A stretch of DNA of 40,266 bases from Erythrobacteraceae bacterium (GTDB lineage: Bacteria; Pseudomonadota; Alphaproteobacteria; Sphingomonadales; Sphingomonadaceae). Under the pieces are notes generated by a model. It did not search any database, was not told where the DNA came from, and was given only the letters and a program-made list of their open reading frames with translations. The translations under genes and the position numbers were made by a program. The DNA is taken from assembly GCA_027487015.1 (NCBI GenBank), contig JAIYEK010000176.1:1-40266 (forward strand), written 5' to 3'. Positions 7,113 through 14,838 of the stretch are shown here, one piece after another; within the stretch, counting starts at the first letter, position 1, and every line of letters begins with the position of its first letter.

Positions 7113-8738
7113 ATGCTGAAGCGGATTCTCGATTACCATTCGGGTCGCGGGATCGCATTGTGCAGGCTTGCGCTGGCGGTGGTGTTCCTGCTCGTCCTCT
7201 ATGCCGATCCCGATCAGCCGGTGCGCAATCCCTGGGAGGGCTATGTGTTTCTGGGCGGCTACGCACTGCTCTCGCTCGCGCTGCTCGCAGCGATCTGGAA
7301 CAACTGGTGGCGCGATGTGACGCTGCGCCTGCCTGCGCTCCTGCTGGATTGCGCGGTGTTCCTGATCGCGATCTACCTCACCGAGAGCAGCTCTACCGAT
7401 TTCACCAGCCCGTTCCTTTCTTCCTTCATCTTCATCATACTCACCGCGACGGTGCGCTGGGGTTGGTCGGGGATGGCGATCGTCGCGGGAGCGCTCAGCT
7501 TGAGCTATCTTGCGGCGGGCGTGTGGCTCGAATGGGCCGGCTTTGATGTCGAGCTCTACCGCTTCGGCCGCCGCGGCACCTACATGTTCCTGCTATCGCT
7601 GATCCTCGTATGGTTCGGCCTCCAGCGCCGGGTGCGCGCCGTGGCGCGGCTCGACTTTGCGGGCGAAAGCACGGGCGCGCTGCCCGCCGCCGAAATAGCG
7701 GCTTACGCGATGCAGGCGACCGGCTCGCCTTGCCTCTACATGGGTTGGTGGAGCAACGAGGATCCGCATGTCCTGCTGTGCAAGGTCGATGGCGGCGATC
7801 CGGTCATCCAGAACCTGCCGCCCGAGGCGCTGGCCGCACCGACCGACACGCCCTTCGCGCTGTTCGACCGCCCCTGGCGCCGCATGCTGGTAGCAAGTGC
7901 TGACGGGCGGATCACGACACGACGCGCAGCCTTCGACGCGCCGCTTGCGGAGCATTACGGCATTGCCGAGGGGCTGGTGATCCCGATCCACAGTTCCTCG
8001 GGCAAGGGGATGCTGATCCTCAGCTGCAATCCCGATATCAGCATCGACCACCTCGCCATGGCTCCGGCGCTTGCACAAGAAATCTCCGCCGCGCTCGACC
8101 GGCAGTTGCTCTCGCACATTTCGCGCGAGGCGGCGGTGGCGCACCTGCGCGCCACACTCGCCCGCGACCTGCACGACAGCGTGGCGCAGACCCTCGCCGG
8201 CGTGCGCTTCCGGATCGAGGCGCTGCGCGCACAGGTTCGCGCAGGGAACGACGCCGATGCCGAATTCGACGAGATGAAAGCCAGCCTCAGCAGCGAGCAC
8301 CGCAACCTGCGCCAGATGATCGAGCGCCTGCGCCGCACCGATCTCGAGCCTTCGACCGTCCGGCTCGCGGCCCAGATGCAGGGCGTCGCCGGCGAGCTCG
8401 AGCGCAACTGGCGCGCCGAGGTGCACGTGTCGACCACGCCCGAAGACCTCGCGGTTCCGGTCGGCCTTGCTTACGAAATCCAGCAGATCGCCCGCGAGGC
8501 GGTGGCGAACGGGGTGCGGCACGGCGAGGCGAGGCGCTTCGACATCGCGGTATCGCGCAGCGCATGGGGGATCGATCTCGACATCCGCGACGACGGGAGG
8601 GGGTTTACGGGCACCCCTCCGCCCCACCCGCGCACGCTCGATGAAAGAGCCCGCGCCAATGGCGGCCATCTGGCGGTCTGCGCGAGCAGCGCAGGGGCGC
8701 ATCTGGTGATCAACCTGCCCGATCGGAGCGACAAATGA
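7113..8738 (+). CDS. NarX/DesK-type membrane sensor histidine kinase
   Basis: 541 residues. About six hydrophobic helices occupy residues 15-185. A GAF-like cytoplasmic region follows (about 200-335). Next is a HisKA_3 dimerisation/phosphoacceptor domain with His354 in ARDLHDSVAQTLAG, and then an HATPase domain whose G1 box is DIRDDGRGF (490-498). The kinase has no obvious periplasmic loop, so it probably senses a membrane or cytoplasmic signal. The ATG at 7113 was chosen because hydrophobic sequence starts directly after it and the upstream frame is intergenic. Its TGA overlaps the response-regulator ATG (8735-8738), so the pair is coupled. Being divergent from the E1-like operon, it may regulate it, but this is untested. 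Confidence 0.9.
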   Translation: MLKRILDYHSGRGIALCRLALAVVFLLVLYADPDQPVRNPWEGYVFLGGYALLSLALLAAIWNNWWRDVTLRLPALLLDCAVFLIAIYLTESSSTDFTSPFLSSFIFIILTATVRWGWSGMAIVAGALSLSYLAAGVWLEWAGFDVELYRFGRRGTYMFLLSLILVWFGLQRRVRAVARLDFAGESTGALPAAEIAAYAMQATGSPCLYMGWWSNEDPHVLLCKVDGGDPVIQNLPPEALAAPTDTPFALFDRPWRRMLVASADGRITTRRAAFDAPLAEHYGIAEGLVIPIHSSSGKGMLILSCNPDISIDHLAMAPALAQEISAALDRQLLSHISREAAVAHLRATLARDLHDSVAQTLAGVRFRIEALRAQVRAGNDADAEFDEMKASLSSEHRNLRQMIERLRRTDLEPSTVRLAAQMQGVAGELERNWRAEVHVSTTPEDLAVPVGLAYEIQQIAREAVANGVRHGEARRFDIAVSRSAWGIDLDIRDDGRGFTGTPPPHPRTLDERARANGGHLAVCASSAGAHLVINLPDRSDK

Positions 8739-9358
8739 TCAATGTCCTAGTCGCCGACGATCACCCCTTCCTCAGGGCCGGGCTCGAGGCGGTGCTGCGC
8801 ACGGCCGGCATGGTGGTGGTGGCATCGGTGGGCGACGGCGATGCCGCGCTCGCCGCGATTCCCGCGACCGATCCCGACGTGGTCGTGCTCGATGTCGCGA
8901 TGCCCGCGCGTGACGGGGTGGCGACGCTTGCGGCGATGCGAGAGAGCGGCGACCAGCGGCCGGTGGTGATCCTGACCGCCAGCATCGATGACGAGCAGCT
9001 CCTCGCAGCGATCCATCACGGCGCCAGCGGCATCGTGCTCAAGGAGGACGCCGAGGATTTCCTGATCGATTGCATCCGCAGCGCAAGCGCGGGGCACAAG
9101 ACGATCGACCCGCGGCTCGCCTCGCGGATCACCGAGCTCACATCCGGCGAGAAGCCCGCGCGCCGGATCGACAAGCTCGGGCGGCGCGAGAAGGAGATCG
9201 TCGAGCGGGTCGCACGCGGCCTGCGCAACCGCCAGATCGGCGAAGAGCTGTCAATGAGCGAGGGTTCGATCAAGGTCTATCTCCACACGATCTTCGAGAA
9301 GCTCGAGGTGAGGAGCCGGACCGAGCTTGCCATCCTCTATCACGACGAGACGACCTGA
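8735..9358 (+). CDS. NarL/FixJ-type response regulator
   Basis: 207 residues: an N-terminal receiver domain with acidic pair D8/D9, phosphoacceptor D53 in VVLDVAMP, a Thr in VVILTAS and a Lys in GIVLKED. A LuxR-type DNA-binding domain follows (about 143-205), with LGRREKEIVERVARGLRNRQIGEEL cut here into two parts: LGRREKEIVERVARG and LRNRQIGEEL, then SEGSIKVYLHTIFEKL. It is the cognate partner of the kinase that it overlaps by ATGA. Targets are unknown; the divergent leftward operon and the kinase's own promoter are the nearest candidates. Confidence 0.93.
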   Translation: MINVLVADDHPFLRAGLEAVLRTAGMVVVASVGDGDAALAAIPATDPDVVVLDVAMPARDGVATLAAMRESGDQRPVVILTASIDDEQLLAAIHHGASGIVLKEDAEDFLIDCIRSASAGHKTIDPRLASRITELTSGEKPARRIDKLGRREKEIVERVARGLRNRQIGEELSMSEGSIKVYLHTIFEKLEVRSRTELAILYHDETT

Positions 9359-9498
9359 TCCGCCTCTAAGGTCACGGGACGGGCGGCCCATTCCTTTCAG
9401 GCATGGAAGCTATTGCCGCTGGCCGTCTGCCGGACGGCGGCCGGAGGGTGCATTTCGGGTTCACGGCATCCCGCCGCACTGAACAAGGGAGTTTCCCG

Positions 9499-10050
9499 AT
9501 GACCCGCTTCACCGTTCCGACCCGCGACACCGTTTCCGAAACCAACCAGGCGCTGTTCGACGCCCTTCAGGGCAAGCTCGGCTTCGTCCCCAACCTCTAC
9601 GCGACCTTCGCGCTCTCGCCCAATGCGCTGGGCACCTATCTTGCGTTGCAATCGGCCAAGTCGTCGATCAATGCCAAGGCCCGCGAAGTCGTCAATCTCG
9701 TGGTCAGCCAGTACAACGACTGCCTCTACTGTCTTGCCGCGCACACGATGCTGGGCCGGATGAACGGCTTCACCGACGCACAGATGATCGAGATCCGCAA
9801 GGGCACCGCCAGCTTCGATGCGAAGCTCGATGCGCTCGCCCGCCTGGCCCGCAACCTGGTCGAGACCCGCGGCCATGCCGATGCGGCCGCGATGGACGCC
9901 TTCTTTGCGGCCGGGTGGAGCCAGGAAAATCTCGTCGACGTCATCGTCACTGTCGGCGACAAGATCATCAGCAACTACCTCCACGCCGCGACCGACATTC
10001 CGGTCGACTTCCCGGCCGCTCCGCCGCTGGAACTGGCCGAGGCGGCCTGA
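9499..10050 (+). CDS. AhpD-like carboxymuconolactone-decarboxylase-family protein
   Basis: 183 residues, all-helical by composition. The redox motif C75-L-Y-C78-L-A-A-H82 is the AhpD-type CxxC...H centre seen in peroxidase-related members of the family. Such proteins act as thiol-dependent peroxidase or peroxiredoxin partners in the cytoplasm. The ATG at 9499 has an AAGGGAG-like site 8 bases upstream; an in-frame ATG at 9403 lacks one. No AhpC gene is adjacent. The gene is followed by a convergent LysR-family regulator across a hairpin. Confidence 0.85.
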   Translation: MTRFTVPTRDTVSETNQALFDALQGKLGFVPNLYATFALSPNALGTYLALQSAKSSINAKAREVVNLVVSQYNDCLYCLAAHTMLGRMNGFTDAQMIEIRKGTASFDAKLDALARLARNLVETRGHADAAAMDAFFAAGWSQENLVDVIVTVGDKIISNYLHAATDIPVDFPAAPPLELAEAA

Positions 10051-10081
10051 ACGCTGGGCTTAGCCTGAACCTCACCCTCTT

Positions 10082-10107
10082 CGCCGCCCGGAACCATCCG
10101 GGCGGCG
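10082..10107. terminator. GC-rich hairpin between convergent genes
   Basis: A perfect 10-base stem, CGCCGCCCGG (10082-10091) with CCGGGCGGCG (10098-10107), and a 6-base loop. It lies between the converging ends of the AhpD-like gene and the LysR-type gene. There is no T-tract on either side, so its strength as an intrinsic terminator is uncertain. Confidence 0.5.
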
Positions 10108-10147
10108 CGGACGGTTGTGCCGGCCACCCCTTTTCATTCGCGCAGGA

Positions 10148-11035
10148 TCAGGGTTCCGCGAGGGCCTCTGCGACATGATCGGCAAAGGCCCGCGCCTTGG
10201 CGCTCGCCAGCCTGCCGCCCGGAAACAGCGCCCACAGGTCGATCGGCGGGAGCGCCCAGTCGGCTAGCACCGGAACCACCGCGCCGCTGGCAAGCTCACG
10301 GGTGAACATCCATTCGGAGGCGAGCGCGAGGCCCATGTCAGCGAGCACCGCCGCGCGCAGGCCCTCGGCCGCCGACACCCGCAGCCGCCCCCGGACGCTG
10401 ACCGATGCCTCCGCCCCGCCCGCATGGCGGAAGGTCCAGGGCGCGGCCTCGTAGCGGGTATAGACCACCGCCTCATGCGCGGCGATCTCGGCCGGAGTGG
10501 CGGGGGTCCCGGCACGAGCGAGATAGCCGGGCGTAGCCACCACCAGCCTGCGCCCGGCGGCCAACTTGCGTGCCGTTGCGGTCGAATCCGGCAGCGCGCC
10601 CATGCGCAGCGCCACGTCCACCCCCTCCTCGACCATGTCGATCACCCGGTCGTCCATCACGAGTTCGAGCTCCAGTCCGGGGTGCCGGTCCATGAAGGCC
10701 GGAAGGCCGGGGACGATATGGAGCCGCGCGAAGGTGGTCGCCGCCGAGATCCTGAGCCGCCCGGTCAGCCCGCGCCCTGCGCCGCGAGCAGCGATCTCGG
10801 CCTCGTCCGCCTCCTCGAGCGCGCGGCGGGCTCTTTCATAGTAACGCTGTCCGGCCTCGGTCGGCGAAAGCCCGCGGGTGGTGCGCGTTACCAGCCGCAC
10901 GCCGAGCTGGTCCTCGAGCTGCGCGATCATCTTCGAGACCGCCGGCTGCCCGACATTGCCCTGCCGCGCGGCGGCCGAGAAGGACCCGGTGTCGATCACC
11001 CGCACGAAGGTCGCCATCGCCTGGAAACGGTCCAT
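10148..11035 (-). CDS. LysR-family transcriptional regulator
   Basis: 295 residues. The N-terminal winged helix-turn-helix (about 1-60) contains FVRVIDTGSFSAAARQ and QPAVSKMIAQLEDQLGVRL. The rest is a periplasmic-binding-protein-like effector domain. Two ATGs lie 6 bases apart (11041 and 11035). The AGGGG motif is only 1 base from the first but 7 bases from the second, so 11035 is preferred. LysR proteins often control a divergent neighbour; here that would be the small membrane protein at 11286, whose promoter carries a palindrome. Confidence 0.92.
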   Translation of the reverse strand: MDRFQAMATFVRVIDTGSFSAAARQGNVGQPAVSKMIAQLEDQLGVRLVTRTTRGLSPTEAGQRYYERARRALEEADEAEIAARGAGRGLTGRLRISAATTFARLHIVPGLPAFMDRHPGLELELVMDDRVIDMVEEGVDVALRMGALPDSTATARKLAAGRRLVVATPGYLARAGTPATPAEIAAHEAVVYTRYEAAPWTFRHAGGAEASVSVRGRLRVSAAEGLRAAVLADMGLALASEWMFTRELASGAVVPVLADWALPPIDLWALFPGGRLASAKARAFADHVAEALAEP

Positions 11036-11225
11036 CGTCATTCCCCTTTGGAATGGATCATGGTGCCACGACCCGCCTGCCCTGTCGCGCGGGAAATGGG
11101 CATCTGTCTTGTCAGAAAGCGGGCGGCATCACCCCTCCCCGTCAGGAGACGGGCAATGACCGAGGTCTAAGCAATGGCGTGGGCCGAAGCCCTCGTCCCT
11201 GCCGCCTCACATCCTCGCACATGCC

Positions 11226-11253
11226 TTGTGGATTATGTAGCGCTTGCTACAAT
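11226..11253 (+). promoter_or_regulatory. Promoter with embedded palindromic operator
   Basis: TTGTGG (11226-11231) and TACAAT (11248-11253) are separated by 16 bases and resemble sigma-70 -35/-10 boxes. The perfect inverted repeat TGTAGC-GCTT-GCTACA (11236-11251) lies between them and overlaps the -10 box. This is the arrangement expected of a repressor operator. The regulated gene would be the membrane protein starting 33 bases downstream. The divergent LysR protein is a candidate regulator, although the symmetry also suits a TetR- or GntR-type repressor encoded elsewhere. Confidence 0.5.
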
Positions 11254-11285
11254 AACCCGGATAACTCCGTGGGAGACAAAGTGCC

Positions 11286-11633
11286 ATGATCCTGTTCCGC
11301 CTGTTCCTTGTCGCCTGCATGGTGACGATCCTCGGCTACACCACGGTCACCATCGCCAATCACGGCTGGGATCTGGTGCCGATTTTCTTCGGCGACATGG
11401 CGAAGATGGCGTGGCCGGGACAGTTCAATCTCGACTTCATGTGCTTCCTGCTGCTCGCCGGAATCTGGGTGTCGTGGCGCCACCACTTCCGCCCCGCAGG
11501 GCTCGCGCTGGGGCTGGTCGCGGTGTTCGGGGGCATGATGTTCATGTCGGTCTATCTGCTGGTCCAATCGCTGCGCACGCGGGGCGATATCGCCGCGCTC
11601 ATGCTGGGACCGGAGCGGGCCGCCGGACGCTAG
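11286..11633 (+). CDS. Small membrane protein, unknown function
   Basis: 115 residues with three hydrophobic helices (about 3-23, 47-63, 71-93) and a charged C-terminal tail. The helix pair is separated by WRHHF. No family was recognised. The start at 11286 has GGGAGAC 8-10 bases upstream. It is monocistronic, preceded by a promoter with an operator-like palindrome and followed after 69 bases by the HerA-like gene. Confidence 0.75.
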   Translation: MILFRLFLVACMVTILGYTTVTIANHGWDLVPIFFGDMAKMAWPGQFNLDFMCFLLLAGIWVSWRHHFRPAGLALGLVAVFGGMMFMSVYLLVQSLRTRGDIAALMLGPERAAGR

Positions 11634-11702
11634 GGCGGGAATCGCTGGAAAACTCGCCGCTGCGTCTTTGCTCAGGACCGCCGCCTGCCTAATCCCTCCG
11701 GT

Positions 11703-13199
11703 GTGACGGCACATATCGACATCGGGCGCGGCCCTGCGGGAGAGGCGATCGGGATCGATCTTGCCGAGCTCCTTGCGACGCGCCTGCTGGTTCAGGGCAA
11801 TTCGGGCTCGGGCAAGTCGCATCTACTGCGCCGCCTGCTCGAGGAATGCGCGGGCCAAGTGCAGCAGATCGTGATCGATCCCGAGGGCGATTTCGTCACC
11901 CTCGCCGATGCCTTCGGGCACGTGGTGATCGACGCCGGCGCCTATTCCCCGCGCGAGATCGAGGAGTTGGCCGCGCGTGTCCGCCAGCACCGCGCCTCGG
12001 TGGTGCTGGCCTTGGACGAGCTCGAGGTCGAGGCGCAGATCCGCTGCGCTGCGCTGTTCCTCACCGCATTGTTCGATGCCCCGCGCGAGCATTGGTATCC
12101 GGCGCTGGTGGTGGTCGACGAGGCGCAGATGTTCGCGCCTGCCGCCGCAGGCGAGATGAATGACGAGACCCGCCGCCTGACGCTTGCGGCGATGACCAAT
12201 CTGATGTGCCGCGGCAGAAAGCGCGGCCTTGCCGGGATCGTTGCCACCCAGCGGCTCGCCAAGCTCGCCAAGAACGTCGCTGCGCAAGCCTCCAACTTCC
12301 TGATGGGGCGGACCTTTCTCGATATCGACATGCAGCGGGCCGCCGATCTGCTCGGCATGGACCGTCGGCAGGCGGAGCGCATCCGCGACCTCCAGCGCGG
12401 CCAGTTCCTCGGGCTTGGCCCGGCGATCAGCCGGCGGCCGGTGGCGGTGCAGGTCGGCGCGGTGCGGACCGCCGGGCGCGGCGGCGGTCAGGGGCTGATC
12501 CCGCTTCCGCAGGCGGCCGAGGGTGCGATGGAGGCGCTGCTCACCGATCGCCTCGCCGAGGCCGCTGCGGGGCCCCAGCCGGTTCGCCGCGCGCCCCCGC
12601 CTCCGCCACCGCGCGCCGATCTCGAGGAAGCGCTCACTCGCCCGCGCGATCTGCCCGAGGTGGTGCGGGCAGCCGACCCCCTCCCCGCACCCACACCGCC
12701 CGAGCCGCCCGCCAAGCGCCCCGCCCCGGTGCCCGCCACCGCAGACGGCGCAACACCCGAAGACGTGATCCGCGACATCGCCTTCGCCGAGGGCGCGACC
12801 TATCGCCCTGCCGCGAGCCTGTTCCGCGACTTCGCGATCCGTTGCCGCCAGGCCGGCATCGCCAGCGCGCATATCGACATCGCGCGCTTCCGCCGGATGT
12901 TCGCCCATGCGGTGAGCGGCCTCGACCGGCTCGAGAGCGAAGCGCAGGCCGCCATCGCGCAGGCGGCAGACGGCGTCGATGACGATTGCCTCGCGCCCTA
13001 TCTTGCGATCCTGATCTCCGCGCACGGCGGCCATGCCATGCCCGACGAGGACGAGCTCGGCCGCCTCTATGGCAGCGCCTCGCCTAGCCGGGTGCGGCGG
13101 CTGCTCGACCATCTCGAACGGCAGGGCCGGATCGTGGTGCGCGAGGACTTCGGCGGCGAGCGCTCGATCACGGTGCCGATGCTGCCCGCCGCAGCCTGA
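11703..13199 (+). CDS. HerA/DUF853-like ATPase with C-terminal winged-helix-like domain
   Basis: 498 residues from a GTG start. The ATPase core has Walker A GNSGSGKS (32-39), a downstream VIDPEGDF strand, and Walker B VVVDEAQMF with D139/E140. An arginine-rich CRGRKRGLAGIVATQR segment follows, typical of HerA/FtsK-like helicases. Residues 290-350 form a Pro/Ala-rich linker. The C-terminal 45 residues (ELGRLYGSASPSRVRRLLDHLE...) look like a winged helix. Such proteins are ring-forming DNA translocases or other motor ATPases. No NurA nuclease gene is nearby, so the DNA-end-resection pair is not evident. The start is uncertain because only GTG codons are available in the short upstream gap. Confidence 0.8.
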   Translation: MTAHIDIGRGPAGEAIGIDLAELLATRLLVQGNSGSGKSHLLRRLLEECAGQVQQIVIDPEGDFVTLADAFGHVVIDAGAYSPREIEELAARVRQHRASVVLALDELEVEAQIRCAALFLTALFDAPREHWYPALVVVDEAQMFAPAAAGEMNDETRRLTLAAMTNLMCRGRKRGLAGIVATQRLAKLAKNVAAQASNFLMGRTFLDIDMQRAADLLGMDRRQAERIRDLQRGQFLGLGPAISRRPVAVQVGAVRTAGRGGGQGLIPLPQAAEGAMEALLTDRLAEAAAGPQPVRRAPPPPPPRADLEEALTRPRDLPEVVRAADPLPAPTPPEPPAKRPAPVPATADGATPEDVIRDIAFAEGATYRPAASLFRDFAIRCRQAGIASAHIDIARFRRMFAHAVSGLDRLESEAQAAIAQAADGVDDDCLAPYLAILISAHGGHAMPDEDELGRLYGSASPSRVRRLLDHLERQGRIVVREDFGGERSITVPMLPAAA

Positions 13200-13385
13200 T
13201 TTCCGGCTCACCGACCCGCCCGCGCGGCACCCGCCTTGCCGCTTCATGGCAAGCGTGGCCCTGATGCAGCAATCCCTGCACAGCACGGCCATGCGAGCAT
13301 CGGTTAGACCCCGACTGCCGCTGTGCGCCTTGCCCGGGCCTTGCGGCACACGTCCCGGAGGAGAGGGTCCGACGAGGAGATTTCG

Positions 13386-14321
13386 ATGCACGCGCCTGTC
13401 CATGCCCCCGTGTTTGCCGTCCCGCCCGGCGCCGCGCCGTCCGCCACTCAGGAATGCGCGATGGTCACCGCCCATGAGCTTGCCGGTCCGGCGCAGCGCT
13501 TCGTTCTGCCGGCGGGGCGCGACGCGATCCTGATGCCGCTCGGCCCGAGCATCCTGTCGGCCTTTCCCGGGATCGCCGCCACCCGCGCAAGTCTCGGCAC
13601 GGTGCTCTTCATCCCCGCCGGGACCTGCATCAGCGCCGGGTTCGAGGACCGCCACAGCGCGTGCCTGCTGCTGCTCGACCCTGAGCTGCGCGGCCTCGTC
13701 GGCGAAGCGCTCGCGCCTTGCGCGGTGCAGGTGCCCGGCACCGCTTTCCTGATGCACGGCGCACACCCGGTGCGCGCGCTGGTGCCGCTGATCCGCCGCT
13801 TCGGCGCCGCCGACGGAGAGCCGGGCGCGGCGCTCGCCCTGCGCGCGCTTGCCGAATTGCTGCTCCACGAGATTGCGCTTGGACATGCCGCCGCGCACCC
13901 CGTGGCGGCCATCCGCACCGACACCCGCCGCCTCGGCCGCCCCCCGCGCGCCGAACGGATCCAGCCGCACCACCTCGCCGCCATCGACAGCTTCATCGAT
14001 CGCAATATCGAGAACGTCCTCAGGATCGACGATCTTGCCGCGCAGGTCGGCCTGTCGCGCTATCACTTCCTGCGCTGCTTCAAGCGCGCGACCGGATCGA
14101 GCCCGCTGCAATATGTCCTCGCCCGCCGCGTCGAGCATGCCCGCCAGCTCCTCGCGCAGAGCGAGGAGAGTATTGCTGCGGTCGCCTATGCGGCAGGCTT
14201 CTCCTCGCAGAGCCACTTGAACGCGATGTTCAAGCGCCATTTCGGCATCACCCCGGGGGCCTTCGTGCGGGCCCAGCGCCGCCCTGCCACAGCGCCCGAG
14301 GCCGTGCCCGCCCTGTCCTGA
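13386..14321 (+). CDS. AraC-family transcriptional regulator
   Basis: 311 residues. The C-terminal 100 residues carry two helix-turn-helix units, IDDLAAQVGLSRYHFLRCFK and IAAVAYAAGFSSQSHLNAMF, followed by FGITPGAF, the AraC/XylS hallmark. The N-terminal 200 residues are a putative sensor domain without a recognised cupin motif. The ATG at 13386 has GACGAGGAGA directly upstream; the open frame extending to 13323 has no such site. The dps gene begins 31 bases after its stop, so the two are probably co-transcribed. Confidence 0.92.
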   Translation: MHAPVHAPVFAVPPGAAPSATQECAMVTAHELAGPAQRFVLPAGRDAILMPLGPSILSAFPGIAATRASLGTVLFIPAGTCISAGFEDRHSACLLLLDPELRGLVGEALAPCAVQVPGTAFLMHGAHPVRALVPLIRRFGAADGEPGAALALRALAELLLHEIALGHAAAHPVAAIRTDTRRLGRPPRAERIQPHHLAAIDSFIDRNIENVLRIDDLAAQVGLSRYHFLRCFKRATGSSPLQYVLARRVEHARQLLAQSEESIAAVAYAAGFSSQSHLNAMFKRHFGITPGAFVRAQRRPATAPEAVPALS

Positions 14322-14352
14322 CACCGCCCGCCCCCCCGCCAAGGAGACCCCG

Positions 14353-14838
14353 ATGACCTACACCTCCCGCCTCGATCTGCCGCGCAGCCTGACCAAGGCC
14401 GCGATCGATCTGCTGCAGGCGCGCCTGGTCGATGCGATCGACCTCGAGGCGCAGATGAAGCAGGCGCACTGGAACGTGCGCGGCAAGGACTTCATGCAGC
14501 TTCACGAGTTGTTCGACGGCGTTCACACCATCGTCGAGGAATTCGTCGACACCATTGCCGAACGCATCGCCGCGCTGGGCGGCATCGCCGACGGGCGGGT
14601 CCAGACCGTGGCGACGACGAGCCACCTCTACGAATATCCGCTCGAGGCCCGCGGCGGCGAGGCGCATTTGAAGGCCGTGGCCGGATCGCTCGCCGAGTTC
14701 GGCAAGCTGGTGCGCGCCGATATCGACGCCGCCGCTGCCGCAGGTGATGCCGACACCGCCGACCTCTTCACCGGCATCAGCCGCGAGACCGACAAGCAGC
14801 TGTGGTTCATCGAGGCGCACCTCGACCCCGCCGCCTGA
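14353..14838 (+). CDS. dps: Dps-family ferritin-like DNA-protection protein
   Basis: 161 residues, the usual Dps length. The inter-subunit ferroxidase residues are all present: H39, H51, D55, D66 and E70, each offset by eight from the Listeria Dps positions. They lie in KQAHWNVRG, MQLHELFDG and EFVDTIAER. Twelve-subunit Dps shells oxidise and store iron with peroxide and protect DNA in the cytoplasm. There is no long Lys-rich N-terminal tail, so direct DNA binding may be weak. AAGGAGA precedes the ATG. The upstream AraC gene may respond to the same stress. Confidence 0.94.
   Translation: MTYTSRLDLPRSLTKAAIDLLQARLVDAIDLEAQMKQAHWNVRGKDFMQLHELFDGVHTIVEEFVDTIAERIAALGGIADGRVQTVATTSHLYEYPLEARGGEAHLKAVAGSLAEFGKLVRADIDAAAAAGDADTADLFTGISRETDKQLWFIEAHLDPAA

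Noticed and set aside
6912-7139. 75-codon minus-strand open frame as a precursor peptide for the E1-like operon
   Set aside because: It overlaps the kinase gene start in antisense, has no ribosome-binding site, and its composition is that of a shadow frame.
9422-9438. GCCGTC/GACGGC inverted repeat before the AhpD-like gene as an operator
   Set aside because: Short arms in GC-rich DNA with no promoter boxes next to it; could easily be chance.
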